64,000 nt of DNA, taken from Stappia sp. ES.058. Lineage in GTDB: Bacteria; Pseudomonadota; Alphaproteobacteria; Rhizobiales; Stappiaceae. Under the pieces are notes generated by a model. That model saw nothing but the letters and a program-made list of their open reading frames with translations. It made no database searches and was not told the origin of the DNA. A program made the translations under genes and the position numbers. Positions 39,535 through 48,460 of this stretch are shown piece after piece. The stretch covers positions 3,502,501-3,566,500 of the forward strand of contig NZ_LT629784.1 of NCBI RefSeq assembly GCF_900105595.1, read 5' to 3'. Position 1 is the first letter of the stretch; each line of letters opens with the position of its first letter.

Positions 39535-40056
39535 ATGAGCCTCGGCCTGATTGCCCTGCGCCCCGCGCGCCATGACGATGCCCACGCCCTCGCCTGCGTG
39601 CACGAGGAGGCGTGGCGCGCGACCTATCGCGGCCTCATCGACGGACGCGAACTGGAGCGGATGATTTCCAAACGGGGGCCGCAGTGGTGGCGTCGGGCCC
39701 TGTCGCGCGGTGTGCAGATCCAGATCCTGCATGTGGGCGGCACGCCCGCCGGCTATGCCACTTTCGGCCGCTCGCGCATGCGCGAACTCCCCTTCGAGGG
39801 CGAGATCTACGAACTCTACATCCGCCCCGACCACCAGGGGCTCGGTTTCGGCACGGAGCTGTTTCACGCAGCCCGCGGCGCGCTGGTGCGCTCGCGCATG
39901 TCGGGTCTCGCCGTCAGGGTGCTGCGCGACAATGAGGACGCGCTGCGGTTTTACAGGCATCGTGGCGGGCAGGTCCTTTTGACGAGCCGCGAACGTGTCG
40001 CCAACGCCACGCTCGACCTGACCGTCTTCGGCTGGTTCGGCGACGGCGACAGCTGA
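39535..40056 (+). CDS. GNAT family N-acetyltransferase
   Basis: 173 aa, starting MSLGLIALRPARHDDA. The GNAT core is clear: IYELYIRPDHQGLGFGTELF carries the acetyl-CoA pyrophosphate loop near residue 105, and VLRDNEDALRFYRHRGG is the late motif. The AWRATYRGLI start places it with the RimI-like group that includes small-molecule and protein acetylases. Substrate unknown. It converges with the quinone reductase gene, 12 bp apart. Confidence 0.88.
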   Translation: MSLGLIALRPARHDDAHALACVHEEAWRATYRGLIDGRELERMISKRGPQWWRRALSRGVQIQILHVGGTPAGYATFGRSRMRELPFEGEIYELYIRPDHQGLGFGTELFHAARGALVRSRMSGLAVRVLRDNEDALRFYRHRGGQVLLTSRERVANATLDLTVFGWFGDGDS

Positions 40057-40068
40057 GCGCCACGTCGC

Positions 40069-40647
40069 TCACGCGGCCCGGCCAAGCCTGGCGGCACGTG
40101 CCAGAAACCCGCGACGGTCCTGTTCGCTGGAGCCCTGCACCGGCGAGAAGGTCCGGAAACGGATCTTGCGAAACCCGCAAAAGCCCAGGATCTGCTTGCG
40201 CATCACCCTGTAACCGGGCGCGTGGATGACCAGATAGAGATACCAGCGCGGCGTATCGGCGGTGACGAGCACCTCGGCCGTCCGGCCTGTCAGATGCGGG
40301 GTCGGCAGCGCCTTGCCCTTTTCGTAGGAATAGGCGAAGCGCGGCAGCAGGACACGATCGAACAGCCCCTTCAGCTTGGCCGGCACCCCGCCCCACCACA
40401 ACGGATGGGCGATTGCCAGGTGTTCGCACCACGTCAGGGCGTCCTGCACCTCCTCCAGACAAGGTTCCAGCGGCTTCTTGCTGCCGTAGCCGCTTTCCAT
40501 GTCGATGTCGAAGTCCATCTCGCCAAGCCGCAGCACGCGGACCTCGCTTCCGGCCGCCTCGGCAGCCTCCGCATAGGCTTGGGCGATCGCCCCGCACAGA
40601 CTGTCCGCGCCTGGATGCCCGTCGAGGACAAGAATGCGTCTTGCCAT
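40069..40647 (-). CDS. NAD(P)H dehydrogenase (quinone), flavodoxin-like fold
   Basis: 192 aa. The flavodoxin-2 fold begins RRILVLDGHPGADSLC (FMN phosphate loop), with the second flavin contact at IAHPLWWGGVPAKLKGLFDR. These enzymes reduce quinones or electrophiles by two electrons and are often induced by them. AGGAGAG precedes the ATG. It is divergent from a TetR gene, and the 113-bp gap holds three copies of one palindrome, one overlapping the -35 box of this gene. Repression by that TetR is therefore likely. Confidence 0.9.
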   Translation of the reverse strand: MARRILVLDGHPGADSLCGAIAQAYAEAAEAAGSEVRVLRLGEMDFDIDMESGYGSKKPLEPCLEEVQDALTWCEHLAIAHPLWWGGVPAKLKGLFDRVLLPRFAYSYEKGKALPTPHLTGRTAEVLVTADTPRWYLYLVIHAPGYRVMRKQILGFCGFRKIRFRTFSPVQGSSEQDRRGFLARAARLGRAA

Positions 40648-40673
40648 GTCACTCTCCTGATTTTGCCATTTTC

Positions 40674-40685
40674 TGACCGTGGTCA
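40674..40685. promoter_or_regulatory. TetR operator box 1
   Basis: TGACCGTGGTCA, 12-bp palindrome apart from the central two bases; first of three in the quinone-reductase/tetR gap. Confidence 0.7.
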
Positions 40686-40690
40686 TTCGT

Positions 40691-40719
40691 GATATCGTGC
40701 ATTTCCTGACCACGGTCAA
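40691..40719 (-). promoter_or_regulatory. Probable promoter of the quinone reductase gene
   Basis: Minus strand TTGACC (40719-40714), 17-nt spacer, GATATC (40696-40691). The -35 box lies inside operator box 2, so a bound repressor would block it. Confidence 0.5.
40707..40718. promoter_or_regulatory. TetR operator box 2
   Basis: TGACCACGGTCA, the same box in inverse orientation, 33 bp centre to centre from box 1. Confidence 0.7.
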
Positions 40720-40728
40720 TAATAAAAT

Positions 40729-40740
40729 TGACCGTGGTCA
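40729..40740. promoter_or_regulatory. TetR operator box 3
   Basis: TGACCGTGGTCA, identical to box 1, 22 bp from box 2 and 20 bp before the tetR start codon. It could support autoregulation. Confidence 0.7.
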
Positions 40741-40760
40741 AATTTTGAAAGGACACCCCG

Positions 40761-41381
40761 ATGGCCGGCAAGCCCCAGAAACGAACCGAACGCACCCGCG
40801 AGCGGATTCTCGAGGCGGCGCGGGAGTTGTTCGAGGAACACGGTTACGAGGCCACAAGCGTCGATGCGGTCGCCGCGCGCGCCGGGGTCGCCAAGGCCAC
40901 CGTCTTCGCCCATTTCAGCGACAAGGCCAGCCTGCTGATCGCCGGCAAGATCCACCGGTTGGACGCCCTGGGTGCCGACATGCGCAAGGCGATCGACACC
41001 GACCCGACCGATGTTCCCGCCCGCTATCTCGTCGGCGTGTTCCGGCCCTGGCTGGCGCTCTATCGTCAAGACCCGGAGTTCGCGCGGCTCTTCCTGTCGC
41101 AGTCGACCCTCAACGACGGTCCCTGGACCCGCCACTTTCTCGACGTGTGCGCCCAGCTTGAGACCAATGCCGCCCGCGCCGTCGACCGGCTGCTCGGCGA
41201 GGGCGCCCTGCGCCCGGAGCTTGACCCGGCCACGGTGACCCAAGGCGTTCTGGCGTTTTATTATCACATGATCGTCGGCCACAGCCTCGGCGCACTTCCC
41301 GATGCGGCGGCCCAGGAAAGGCTTTTCGACGCCCTGATCGACACCTGGATGACTGGCTGCCGGCCGGCGGCCGGCCCCTGA
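40761..41381 (+). CDS. TetR family transcriptional regulator
   Basis: 206 aa. The N-terminal helix-turn-helix is classic: RERILEAARELFEEHGYEA, then TSVDAVAARAGVAKATVFAHF. The C-terminal ligand-binding helices (60-200) are unassigned. AAAGGA is well placed before the ATG. Its own upstream region and that of the divergent quinone reductase share three copies of the palindrome TGACCNNGGTCA, its probable operator. The inducer may be a quinone or other electrophile; this is inference from the target. Confidence 0.93.
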   Translation: MAGKPQKRTERTRERILEAARELFEEHGYEATSVDAVAARAGVAKATVFAHFSDKASLLIAGKIHRLDALGADMRKAIDTDPTDVPARYLVGVFRPWLALYRQDPEFARLFLSQSTLNDGPWTRHFLDVCAQLETNAARAVDRLLGEGALRPELDPATVTQGVLAFYYHMIVGHSLGALPDAAAQERLFDALIDTWMTGCRPAAGP

Positions 41382-41466
41382 GACAATCCGCGCGCTCCGC
41401 CTCCATGACCGAACGGCAACGGCACGGGGACGCTGTGTTCAGTGCACTTGACGCGGTCCTTCATTT

Positions 41467-41488
41467 CTGAAAAGTTTCAGTTGTAACT
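41467..41488. promoter_or_regulatory. Paired palindromes upstream of the TRAP operon
   Basis: CTGAAA-AG-TTTCAG (41467-41480) abuts AGTT-GT-AACT (41479-41488), 29 nt before dctP. A TTGACG box lies just upstream at 41448. Possible operator. Confidence 0.35.
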
Positions 41489-41516
41489 AATTTCGTCGCA
41501 GACGGGGAGGAAATCC

Positions 41517-42551
41517 ATGCGACCTGCAAAAACCACCGCGCGTATCGGGCTCGCGGCATTGGTCTTCGCGCTTGGCGCAGGGCTGACCGCGGCCAAGGCC
41601 GAGACCACGCTCGTCCTGTCGTCCTGGCTTCCGCCAAAACATCCCATCGTCGCCAAGGTCATGAAGCCTTGGGGCCGCGACGTGGAAAAGGCGACCGAGG
41701 GCCGGGTGCGCGTGCGCGTGCTGGCCAAGCCGCTCGGCGCGCCGCCGGCGCATTTCGATCTCGCCCGGGACGGTGTCGCCGACATCACCTACGGCCTGCA
41801 TTCCTTCACCAAGGACGACCGCTTCCTGCGCTCGCGCATCGGCCAGTTCTCGTTCCTCGGCGACAACGCGGTGGCCGTTTCCAAGGCCTACTGGAATGTC
41901 TATGCCGGCGAGCTGGACGCGGCCGGCGAGCATGAGGGCGTAAAGCTTCTTTCGCTCTTCGCCCATGGTCCGGGGCTCGTGCACAACAACCAGCGCAAGA
42001 TCGAAAGCCCGGACGACTTTTCCGGCTTGAAGCTGCGCACGCCGGGCGGCTACATCGCCGATCTGGCACAGGACCTCGGTGTCACCACCCAGTTCATGGG
42101 ACCCGGCGAGGTCTACGAGAAGCTGTCGCGCGGCGTGATCGACGGCGTGACCTTCCCGATGGAGGCCCTCAAGGCGTTCCGCCTTTCGGACCACATCAAG
42201 TATTCCATGTCGGTTCCCGGCGGCATCTACAACACCTCCTGGTTCCTCGTCATGAACCAGGACAAGTGGGACGCCCTGTCCGATACCGACAAGGCCGCCA
42301 TCGAGCGTCTTTCCGGTGCTGCTTTCGCCGAACGTGCCGGCGCCGTGTGGGATGCCGCCGACGCCGGCGGCGCGGAGCTTGTCGCGGAGAGCGACATCGA
42401 CCTGCATCAGGCCAATGACGCCGTGCTGGCCGCCATCAAGGAGCGCGCCGCAAAATACGAGGCCGAGTGGGCCGACGCCGTGAAGGCGCAGGGCTTCGAC
42501 GGCGCCACGGCGCTGACCGAGCTGCGCACCCAGACCGGCGTCAGCTACTAG
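41517..42551 (+). CDS. TRAP transporter solute-binding protein (DctP family)
   Basis: 344 aa with a signal peptide (MRPAKTTARIGLAALVF, cleavage near AKA, residue 28). The mature protein is a DctP-type binding protein with the pattern LRTPGGYIADLAQDLG and the conserved VIDGVTFPMEALKAF. It captures an organic acid or similar solute in the periplasm and passes it to the DctQM permease encoded next. GGGGAGG precedes the ATG. The ligand cannot be read from sequence. Confidence 0.93.
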   Translation: MRPAKTTARIGLAALVFALGAGLTAAKAETTLVLSSWLPPKHPIVAKVMKPWGRDVEKATEGRVRVRVLAKPLGAPPAHFDLARDGVADITYGLHSFTKDDRFLRSRIGQFSFLGDNAVAVSKAYWNVYAGELDAAGEHEGVKLLSLFAHGPGLVHNNQRKIESPDDFSGLKLRTPGGYIADLAQDLGVTTQFMGPGEVYEKLSRGVIDGVTFPMEALKAFRLSDHIKYSMSVPGGIYNTSWFLVMNQDKWDALSDTDKAAIERLSGAAFAERAGAVWDAADAGGAELVAESDIDLHQANDAVLAAIKERAAKYEAEWADAVKAQGFDGATALTELRTQTGVSY

Positions 42552-42562
42552 GCCGCGCGACA

Positions 42563-43054
42563 ATGCCCTCCTCATCCCAGACGGCCCGGCGTCCGCGCCG
42601 GGCCGCGAGCCGGATCCTCGAGACCGTGCTGTCGGCGGCAGCGGGAACCCTGCTTGTCGCGCTGACGCTCGTCACCTGTATCGACGTCGTCGCACGCTAC
42701 TGGTTCAATGCGCCGCTTTCGGGCGCCTATGAGCTGACCGAGATCTTTCTCGCGTCCCTCATCTTTCTGGCCCTGCCGCTGACCACCGCGCGGAGCGAGC
42801 ACGTCGAGGTCGACCTTCTGGACGCGGCGGCCGGCGCCCGGCTTGCGCGCATCGTGCGCCCGGTCACCGGCCTTTTGAGCGCGGGCGTCCTCGCCGTCTT
42901 CGCCTGGCGGCTGTGGGAGCACGCCACGCGTCTCGCGCAGGACGGCGCGGTCACCGATTCGCTGTCCATCCCGCTTGCGCCCGTCGGCTTTCTGGCCGCC
43001 GGCGCCTGCGCCATCAGCGCCGCCGCCGCGGCCCTCAACGCACTCAGGCCGTGA
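42563..43054 (+). CDS. TRAP transporter small permease (DctQ family)
   Basis: 163 aa, four membrane helices, the standard size for the small subunit. It starts at the ATG 11 bp after dctP. The family motif region DVVARYWFNAPLSGAYELTE is present around residue 45. It supports the large permease in sodium-driven solute uptake. Middle gene of a tight dctP-dctQ-dctM operon. Confidence 0.9.
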   Translation: MPSSSQTARRPRRAASRILETVLSAAAGTLLVALTLVTCIDVVARYWFNAPLSGAYELTEIFLASLIFLALPLTTARSEHVEVDLLDAAAGARLARIVRPVTGLLSAGVLAVFAWRLWEHATRLAQDGAVTDSLSIPLAPVGFLAAGACAISAAAAALNALRP

Positions 43055-43097
43055 TCCCGCCGGCCGTCCCCTTCCCGCCGATTGACCGGAACACCCC

Positions 43098-44417
43098 ATG
43101 ACGGAATCGCTGATCGGCTTTGCCGCGCTCCTCCTCCTGATCTTCCTGAAGATGCCGGTGGCCTTCGCCATGGCGCTCGTCGGCATGGCCGGTTTCGCCT
43201 GGATGCGCAGCATCGACGCGACGCTTGCGATGACCGGAACGCTCGTCTTCGACGCAGGGCTTGCCTATTCGCTGTCGGTCGTGCCGCTGTTCATCTTCAT
43301 GGGCAACGTGCTGGCCCGCTCCGGCGTCAGCCACGGGCTTTATGCCGTCGCCAACCACGCCACCGCGCGCATGCGCGGCGGGCTCGCCATGGCCTCGGTG
43401 ATCGCCTGCGGCGGCTTTTCCGCCGTTTGCGGCTCGTCGCTCGCCACCGCCGCCACCATGTCCAAGGTGGCGATGCCCTCGATGCGCAAATACGGCTATG
43501 CCGACAGTCTCGCCGCCGGCTCCATCGCCGCCGGCGGAACGCTCGGCATTCTCATTCCGCCAAGCGTCATCCTGATCATCTATGGTCTGCTGACGGAATC
43601 CGACATCGGCAAGCTCTTCATCGCCGGCGTGGTGCCGGGCGTTCTCGGGCTGTTTCTGTATCTCGTCGCCGTTCAGGTGGCGGTGTGGCGCAAGCCGGAA
43701 CTGGCGCCGCCGGCAACCGATCTGGAACCCCTCAATACCCGCGACGCACTTGGCGTTGCCGCCCTTCTCCTGCTCTTCGCCATCATCATGGTCGGCATCT
43801 ACGGGGGGTTCTTCACGCCCACCGAAGCCGCCGGCATCGGCGCCGGCGTCTCCGTGCCGATCTCCGCCGTGTTCGGCCGGCTCGGCTTTCGCGCACTGGG
43901 AGCTGCGATCGGCGAAAGCGCACGGGCAACGGCCATGATCTTCGCCCTGATCATCGGCGCGGACATCTTCACCAATTTCGTCAATTTCGCCGGTCTGCCC
44001 GACGCCCTGTCGGCCTATGTCTACGATCTCGACGCCAATCCCTGGCTGGTGATCGCGGCGATCATCGTCGTTTACCTGCTGCTCGGCTGTGTGCTGGAAA
44101 GCCTGTCGATGATCCTGCTAACCGTGCCGGTGTTCTATCCCTTGGTGATGGAACTCGATTTCGGCTCGGGGCTGCTGGCCGATCCGGAGCTGGTGCTGAT
44201 CTGGTTTGCCATCGTCGTGGTGGTGGTCACCGAAATCAGTCTGATCACCCCGCCCGTGGGCCTCAATGTCTTCGTCTTGCGCAGCGTTCTGGAAGACGTC
44301 AGCCTGGCGACGATCTTCAAGGGCGTGACGCCGTTCTGGATGGCCGACATCGTGCGGTTGGCGCTCTTGATCGCCTTCCCGCCGCTGTCGCTCTGGCTCG
44401 TGATGGCGATGAGCTGA
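43098..44417 (+). CDS. TRAP transporter large permease (DctM family)
   Basis: 439 aa with about 12 membrane segments, the usual length of DctM. Conserved stretches include GGFSAVCGSSLATAATMSK and AAGGTLGILIPPSVILIIYG, as expected for the ion-binding hairpins. It forms the transport channel together with DctQ. It ends the operon; a strong hairpin follows 19 bp later. Confidence 0.93.
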   Translation: MTESLIGFAALLLLIFLKMPVAFAMALVGMAGFAWMRSIDATLAMTGTLVFDAGLAYSLSVVPLFIFMGNVLARSGVSHGLYAVANHATARMRGGLAMASVIACGGFSAVCGSSLATAATMSKVAMPSMRKYGYADSLAAGSIAAGGTLGILIPPSVILIIYGLLTESDIGKLFIAGVVPGVLGLFLYLVAVQVAVWRKPELAPPATDLEPLNTRDALGVAALLLLFAIIMVGIYGGFFTPTEAAGIGAGVSVPISAVFGRLGFRALGAAIGESARATAMIFALIIGADIFTNFVNFAGLPDALSAYVYDLDANPWLVIAAIIVVYLLLGCVLESLSMILLTVPVFYPLVMELDFGSGLLADPELVLIWFAIVVVVVTEISLITPPVGLNVFVLRSVLEDVSLATIFKGVTPFWMADIVRLALLIAFPPLSLWLVMAMS

Positions 44418-44435
44418 CCGCCGCGTCTTTCAAAC

Positions 44436-44479
44436 ACGAAGAAGCGCCCCGCATCGACAGATACTGGGCGCTTCTTCGT
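44436..44479. terminator. Terminator between the TRAP operon and the acyl-CoA dehydrogenase gene
   Basis: 14-bp perfect stem ACGAAGAAGCGCCC / GGGCGCTTCTTCGT with a 16-nt loop. Confidence 0.75.
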
Positions 44480-44488
44480 TCTGGCCGC

Positions 44489-46174
44489 CTATCCGCGTTC
44501 GTCGAGAATGCGCCGCGCGATCACCTGCGCCTGGATTTCCGCCGCGCCCTCGAAGATGTTGAGGATGCGCGCGTCGCATAACACCCGCGAGACCGGGTAT
44601 TCCAGCGCGAAACCATTGCCGCCGTGGATCTGCAGCGCGTTGTCGGCCGCCGCCCAGGCGACACGCGCGCCGAGCAGCTTGGCCATGCCGGCTTCCAGGT
44701 CGCAACGCCGGCCCGAATCCTTTTCCCAGGCCGAGAAATACGTGAGCTGGCGCGCGGCCATCAGCTCCGCCGTCATCAGCGCCAGCTTGTCGGAGACGCG
44801 CGGGAAATCGATCAGCGGCTTGCCGAACTGGATGCGCTCCTGTGCGTAGCGCAGACCAAGATCGAGCGCGGATTGCGCCACGCCGAGCGCGCGCGCCGCC
44901 GTCTGGATGCGTGCACCCTCGAAGGTCTGCATCAACTGCTTGAAGCCCTGGCCCTCGACCTGGCCGAGCAGGTTGTCGTGCGCCACCTCGAAGCCGTCGA
45001 AGGCGATCTCGTATTCCTTCATGCCACGGTAGCCGAGCACCTCGATCTCGCCGCCCGACATGCCGGGCGCGGGAAAGGGATCGGCGTCCGTTCCGCGCGG
45101 CTTTTCCGCCAGGAACATCGAAAGACCCTTGTAGCCCTTCTCGTTCGGGTCGGTGCGGGCGAGAAGCGTCATCACGTCGGCGCGCACCGGATGCGTAATC
45201 CAGGTCTTGTTGCCGTAGATCTTCCAGACATCGCCCTCACGCACGGCGCGCGTCTTCAGCGAGGCAAGGTCGGAGCCGGTGTTGGGCTCGGTGAAAACGG
45301 CGGTCGGCAGCACCTCGCCGGAGGCGATCTGCGGCAGCCATTTCGCCTTTTGCGCGTCCGTGCCGCCGCACAGGATCAGCTCCGCCGCGATTTCCGAGCG
45401 CGTGCCGAGCGAACCGACACCGATATAGGCCCGGCTCAGTTCCTCGGAGACCACGCACATGCTCTCCTTGCCAAGCCCGAGCCCACCGAACTCCTCGGGT
45501 ATCGTCAGCCCGAACACGCCGAGGTCCGCCATCTGGTTGACGATCTCAAGCGGAATGTAGGCGTTCTTCAAATGCCAGTCGTGGGCATGCGGCAGCACCT
45601 TGTCGGCGGCGAAGCGGCGCATCTCGTCGCGCACCTGCTCATAGGTCTCGTCAAGGCCGGTGACGCCGAAGACGGAGGCGCCCTCCTGCTGGCGGATCAG
45701 CGCGGTGAGCCTTGCGCGAACCTCGGGCGTGTTGCCGCTTGCGACCAGCGCCTCGATTTCAGGCACGAGATACTCTCCCGCCTCGCGCGGCGGCACGCCG
45801 AGATCGGCAAGCCGCACGGTCTCGCTCTGGTTCATCGGAATGCCGCCGAAGATCTGCGCCAGATACTCCGCGAAGGCGAGGCGCACGGTCAGCTCTTCCG
45901 TCTCGCCGAAACTGCCGGCATCGCGCAGCCGTTCCGCATAGCCATGCAGCTGCTTGAGCGCCTCGACATAGGTCGCAAGCCAGGCCAGCCCGTGGGTCGC
46001 GCGCTGTTCGGCCTCCATCTTCGCCGAGGAGATCCGGCCGTCGTCGAGCACACGCACCCGGACACGGGCGGCGGCGGTGTCGAGCAGCCGCTCCAGCGCC
46101 GCGACGCTGGCGCCCGTCAGCGCCTCGAGGGGACCGTCCTGGGTGTAGTGACCGACTTCGCTCGCTAGCGACAT
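44489..46174 (-). CDS. mcd: Acyl-CoA dehydrogenase, probable (2S)-methylsuccinyl-CoA dehydrogenase
   Basis: 561 aa. The C-terminal 400 residues are a full acyl-CoA dehydrogenase: FAD-binding FTEPNTGSDLASLKT and catalytic-region QIHGGNGFALEYPV. An extra N-terminal domain of about 150 residues (ALTGASVAALERLLDTA... helices) makes it longer than ordinary members. This extension is what I associate with methylsuccinyl-CoA dehydrogenase of the ethylmalonyl-CoA pathway for acetate assimilation, common in alphaproteobacteria lacking isocitrate lyase. GGAGAG precedes the ATG. The family is certain, the specificity probable. Confidence 0.85.
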   Translation of the reverse strand: MSLASEVGHYTQDGPLEALTGASVAALERLLDTAAARVRVRVLDDGRISSAKMEAEQRATHGLAWLATYVEALKQLHGYAERLRDAGSFGETEELTVRLAFAEYLAQIFGGIPMNQSETVRLADLGVPPREAGEYLVPEIEALVASGNTPEVRARLTALIRQQEGASVFGVTGLDETYEQVRDEMRRFAADKVLPHAHDWHLKNAYIPLEIVNQMADLGVFGLTIPEEFGGLGLGKESMCVVSEELSRAYIGVGSLGTRSEIAAELILCGGTDAQKAKWLPQIASGEVLPTAVFTEPNTGSDLASLKTRAVREGDVWKIYGNKTWITHPVRADVMTLLARTDPNEKGYKGLSMFLAEKPRGTDADPFPAPGMSGGEIEVLGYRGMKEYEIAFDGFEVAHDNLLGQVEGQGFKQLMQTFEGARIQTAARALGVAQSALDLGLRYAQERIQFGKPLIDFPRVSDKLALMTAELMAARQLTYFSAWEKDSGRRCDLEAGMAKLLGARVAWAAADNALQIHGGNGFALEYPVSRVLCDARILNIFEGAAEIQAQVIARRILDERG

Positions 46175-46410
46175 GCATTCTCTCCGTGATCGTGTCGCGG
46201 GATGCTTCCCCGCGCGGCTCGCGCCTGCGCGAACCACCCTGTGGCTGGAGTGGCTCTCCCGTCAAATTGGTGCGCTGCAAACAATATCGCCCGCAACCCG
46301 CGAAGCAATCCTTCTTTTGATGCAGCTTTGGAGAAATTTTATTGCCTGACGCCTTGCACCGCAACATCGTCGACTTGACCGCACGCCGGCACTGCCGCAT
46401 TCAGCAGGAC

Positions 46411-47268
46411 ATGATGATCCTTCGAACGATCCGCGCCACCCTGTCCGTGACACTGGATGCCCTGGCTCACATGTCGCGCGACGACGGCTTCGTACTCGCG
46501 AGCCACGTGGCGCTGTCGTCACTGCTGGCGCTGTTTCCCTTCCTGATCTTCATCGCCGCGCTCACCGGTTTTTTCGGCATGGAGAACATGGCCGACCGGA
46601 TCGCGGCGCTTTTGTTCGATGCCTGGCCGGAAAAGGTCGCCGGGCCGATTTCCCGGGAAATCCGGGTCGTCCTGACCGAGCCGCGCAGCGATGCGCTGAC
46701 CTTCGGTATCGTGGTGGCGCTGTGGTTTGCCTCCAACGGAGTGGAGGCGCTGCGCGTGGCGCTGAACCGCGCCTATCAGGCGCATGAGACCCGCGGTTAT
46801 GTCCGTTTGCGCCTGCAGGCGATTGTCATGATCCTGCTCGGGACGATCATCCTGATCGCCTTCGCCGTCCTGATCGTTCTGGCCCCGTTGGTCTGGACGG
46901 CGGCCCTTGCCTATGCCCCCATCGTCGAGGAGTTCACCGCACAGTTGAACCTGTCGCGCTACCTGATCGCGACGCTTTTGACCGGTGGCGGGCTGATCGC
47001 CGTCCATGCGCTCCTGCCGGCCGGACGCCGGCGCCTCGGCGAGATCCTGCCCGGCGTTCTGGCAACACTGTGCCTCTGGCTTGTCGCGGGCGCGGCCTTC
47101 GGCGCCTATCTGGCGAGCTTCGCCAATTACGTCTCCACATACGCCGGTCTCGCCGGTGCGATGACGGCGCTGGTCTTTCTCTACATGGTGGCGATCTGCT
47201 TCGTCTTCGGCGGCGAGTTGAACGCCGCCATCATGCGCGCCCGGAAATCGACGCGCACTGCCGGCTGA
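46411..47268 (+). CDS. YihY/virulence factor BrkB family membrane protein
   Basis: 285 aa, six membrane helices. The family hallmark is visible: HVALSSLLALFPFLIF, then the long soluble stretch, FASNGVEALRVALNRAY and YVSTYAGLAGAMTALVF. Inner-membrane protein of unknown function, once mis-called ribonuclease BN. The start could be either of two consecutive ATGs (46411, 46414), with AGGA just before. Divergent from the acyl-CoA dehydrogenase gene; the 236-bp gap shows no clear promoter. Confidence 0.92.
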   Translation: MMILRTIRATLSVTLDALAHMSRDDGFVLASHVALSSLLALFPFLIFIAALTGFFGMENMADRIAALLFDAWPEKVAGPISREIRVVLTEPRSDALTFGIVVALWFASNGVEALRVALNRAYQAHETRGYVRLRLQAIVMILLGTIILIAFAVLIVLAPLVWTAALAYAPIVEEFTAQLNLSRYLIATLLTGGGLIAVHALLPAGRRRLGEILPGVLATLCLWLVAGAAFGAYLASFANYVSTYAGLAGAMTALVFLYMVAICFVFGGELNAAIMRARKSTRTAG

Positions 47269-47286
47269 CGGCGCACATCCTTCGCA

Positions 47287-48180
47287 TCAGGCCGGCGTGC
47301 GCCGCGTGCCAATGCGCCTTTCGCGGATCATCAGCAGCGCCCCGACCACAAGCGCGCTGCCGGCGATCTGCACGACGGTCAGCGTCTCGCCGAACAGGAA
47401 ATAGCTCTCGATCGCCGCCGCCACCGGCACGAGATAGAACAGGCTCGCCACCCGGGCCGCGCTGCCGCGCCGGATCAATACCATGAGCAAGAGAATGGCG
47501 CCGATCGACAGAACCAGCACCAGCCAACCCATCGCAAAGATCATCTGGCCCGACCAGACGATCGTCCAGCTTTCGCCAAGCGCGAGCGGCACGACGATCA
47601 AGAGCGCGCCGGCATATTGGATCAGCGTGCCCGACAGCAGATCGATGCCGCCGGCAAAGCGCTTCTGGTAGACCGTGCCGACCGACATGCCGGCGACCGC
47701 CAGCAGGCAGACCAGTGCATTGACCGGCGTCAGCCCCGAGGCATCGACGCCAAGGCGCGGCCCCACCACAAGCAGCAACCCGCAGGCGCCGACGGCAAGT
47801 CCGGCCCAATGCCTTGCGGCGACCTTTTCGCCAAGCAGCGGTCCGGCGAGCAGCGCCGTCAAGAGCGGCTGAAGCCCGAGCACCAGGGCCGCGATCCCTG
47901 CCGGCATGCCGTTGTCGATGGCGTAGAAGATCCCGCCCAGATAGATCCCGTGAATGAGGGCTCCGGCGACAAGGCAGTGCAGGACCTCCGTACCGGTCTT
48001 CGGCCAGGACGCGCGCGTCGCCAGGATCAGCGCAAACAGCAGCGGCAGCACCAGCAGGAAGCGGATCGACAGGAAGACGAAGGGCTCGATATAGGGCGCG
48101 CCCAGCTTGGAGCCGATAAACCCGGTCGACCACAGGAGAACGAAAATGCCGGGGGCGAACGTGTCGAGATATGAGCGCAA
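47287..48180 (-). CDS. EamA/DMT family transporter
   Basis: About 297 aa with ten helices and two EamA repeats (APGIFVLLWSTGFIGSKLGAP; second half from LAVAGMSVGTVYQ). Drug/metabolite exporter of unknown substrate. No ATG lies near the first helix; a TTG at 48180 gives the usual length, while the open frame extends to an ATG at 48462 that would overlap the divergent flavoprotein gene. The start is therefore uncertain. Convergent with yihY, 18 bp apart. Confidence 0.87.
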   Translation of the reverse strand: MRSYLDTFAPGIFVLLWSTGFIGSKLGAPYIEPFVFLSIRFLLVLPLLFALILATRASWPKTGTEVLHCLVAGALIHGIYLGGIFYAIDNGMPAGIAALVLGLQPLLTALLAGPLLGEKVAARHWAGLAVGACGLLLVVGPRLGVDASGLTPVNALVCLLAVAGMSVGTVYQKRFAGGIDLLSGTLIQYAGALLIVVPLALGESWTIVWSGQMIFAMGWLVLVLSIGAILLLMVLIRRGSAARVASLFYLVPVAAAIESYFLFGETLTVVQIAGSALVVGALLMIRERRIGTRRTPA

Positions 48181-48460
48181 GGGACGTCCAATCCAGGAAA
48201 CGGAAAGATCACGGGCAAACCGCCGGGGCGAATGCCCGTCTTGCCGGGGAGGCAAGGTGTCGCGCCGCCGGAGCAGCGTGCACGCACGGGCATGCGGCGA
48301 CACAGTGTTTTTCCGACCATAGTGATATCGTTTTCGCGACGCATCCTTTTTCCCGCGCGGCGCGACAGCTCCGTTTCCCGGCAGGACCCGCGCCGGTGCA
48401 TCCGGCCTTGGCGCTCCCCGCGCGCCGTGATAGGTCGCAGCCGTCACAGGAGAAAAGCGC

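Noticed and set aside
44624..46168. 514-codon plus-strand frame opposite the acyl-CoA dehydrogenase
   Set aside because: Antisense shadow of a gene with clear FAD and catalytic motifs.
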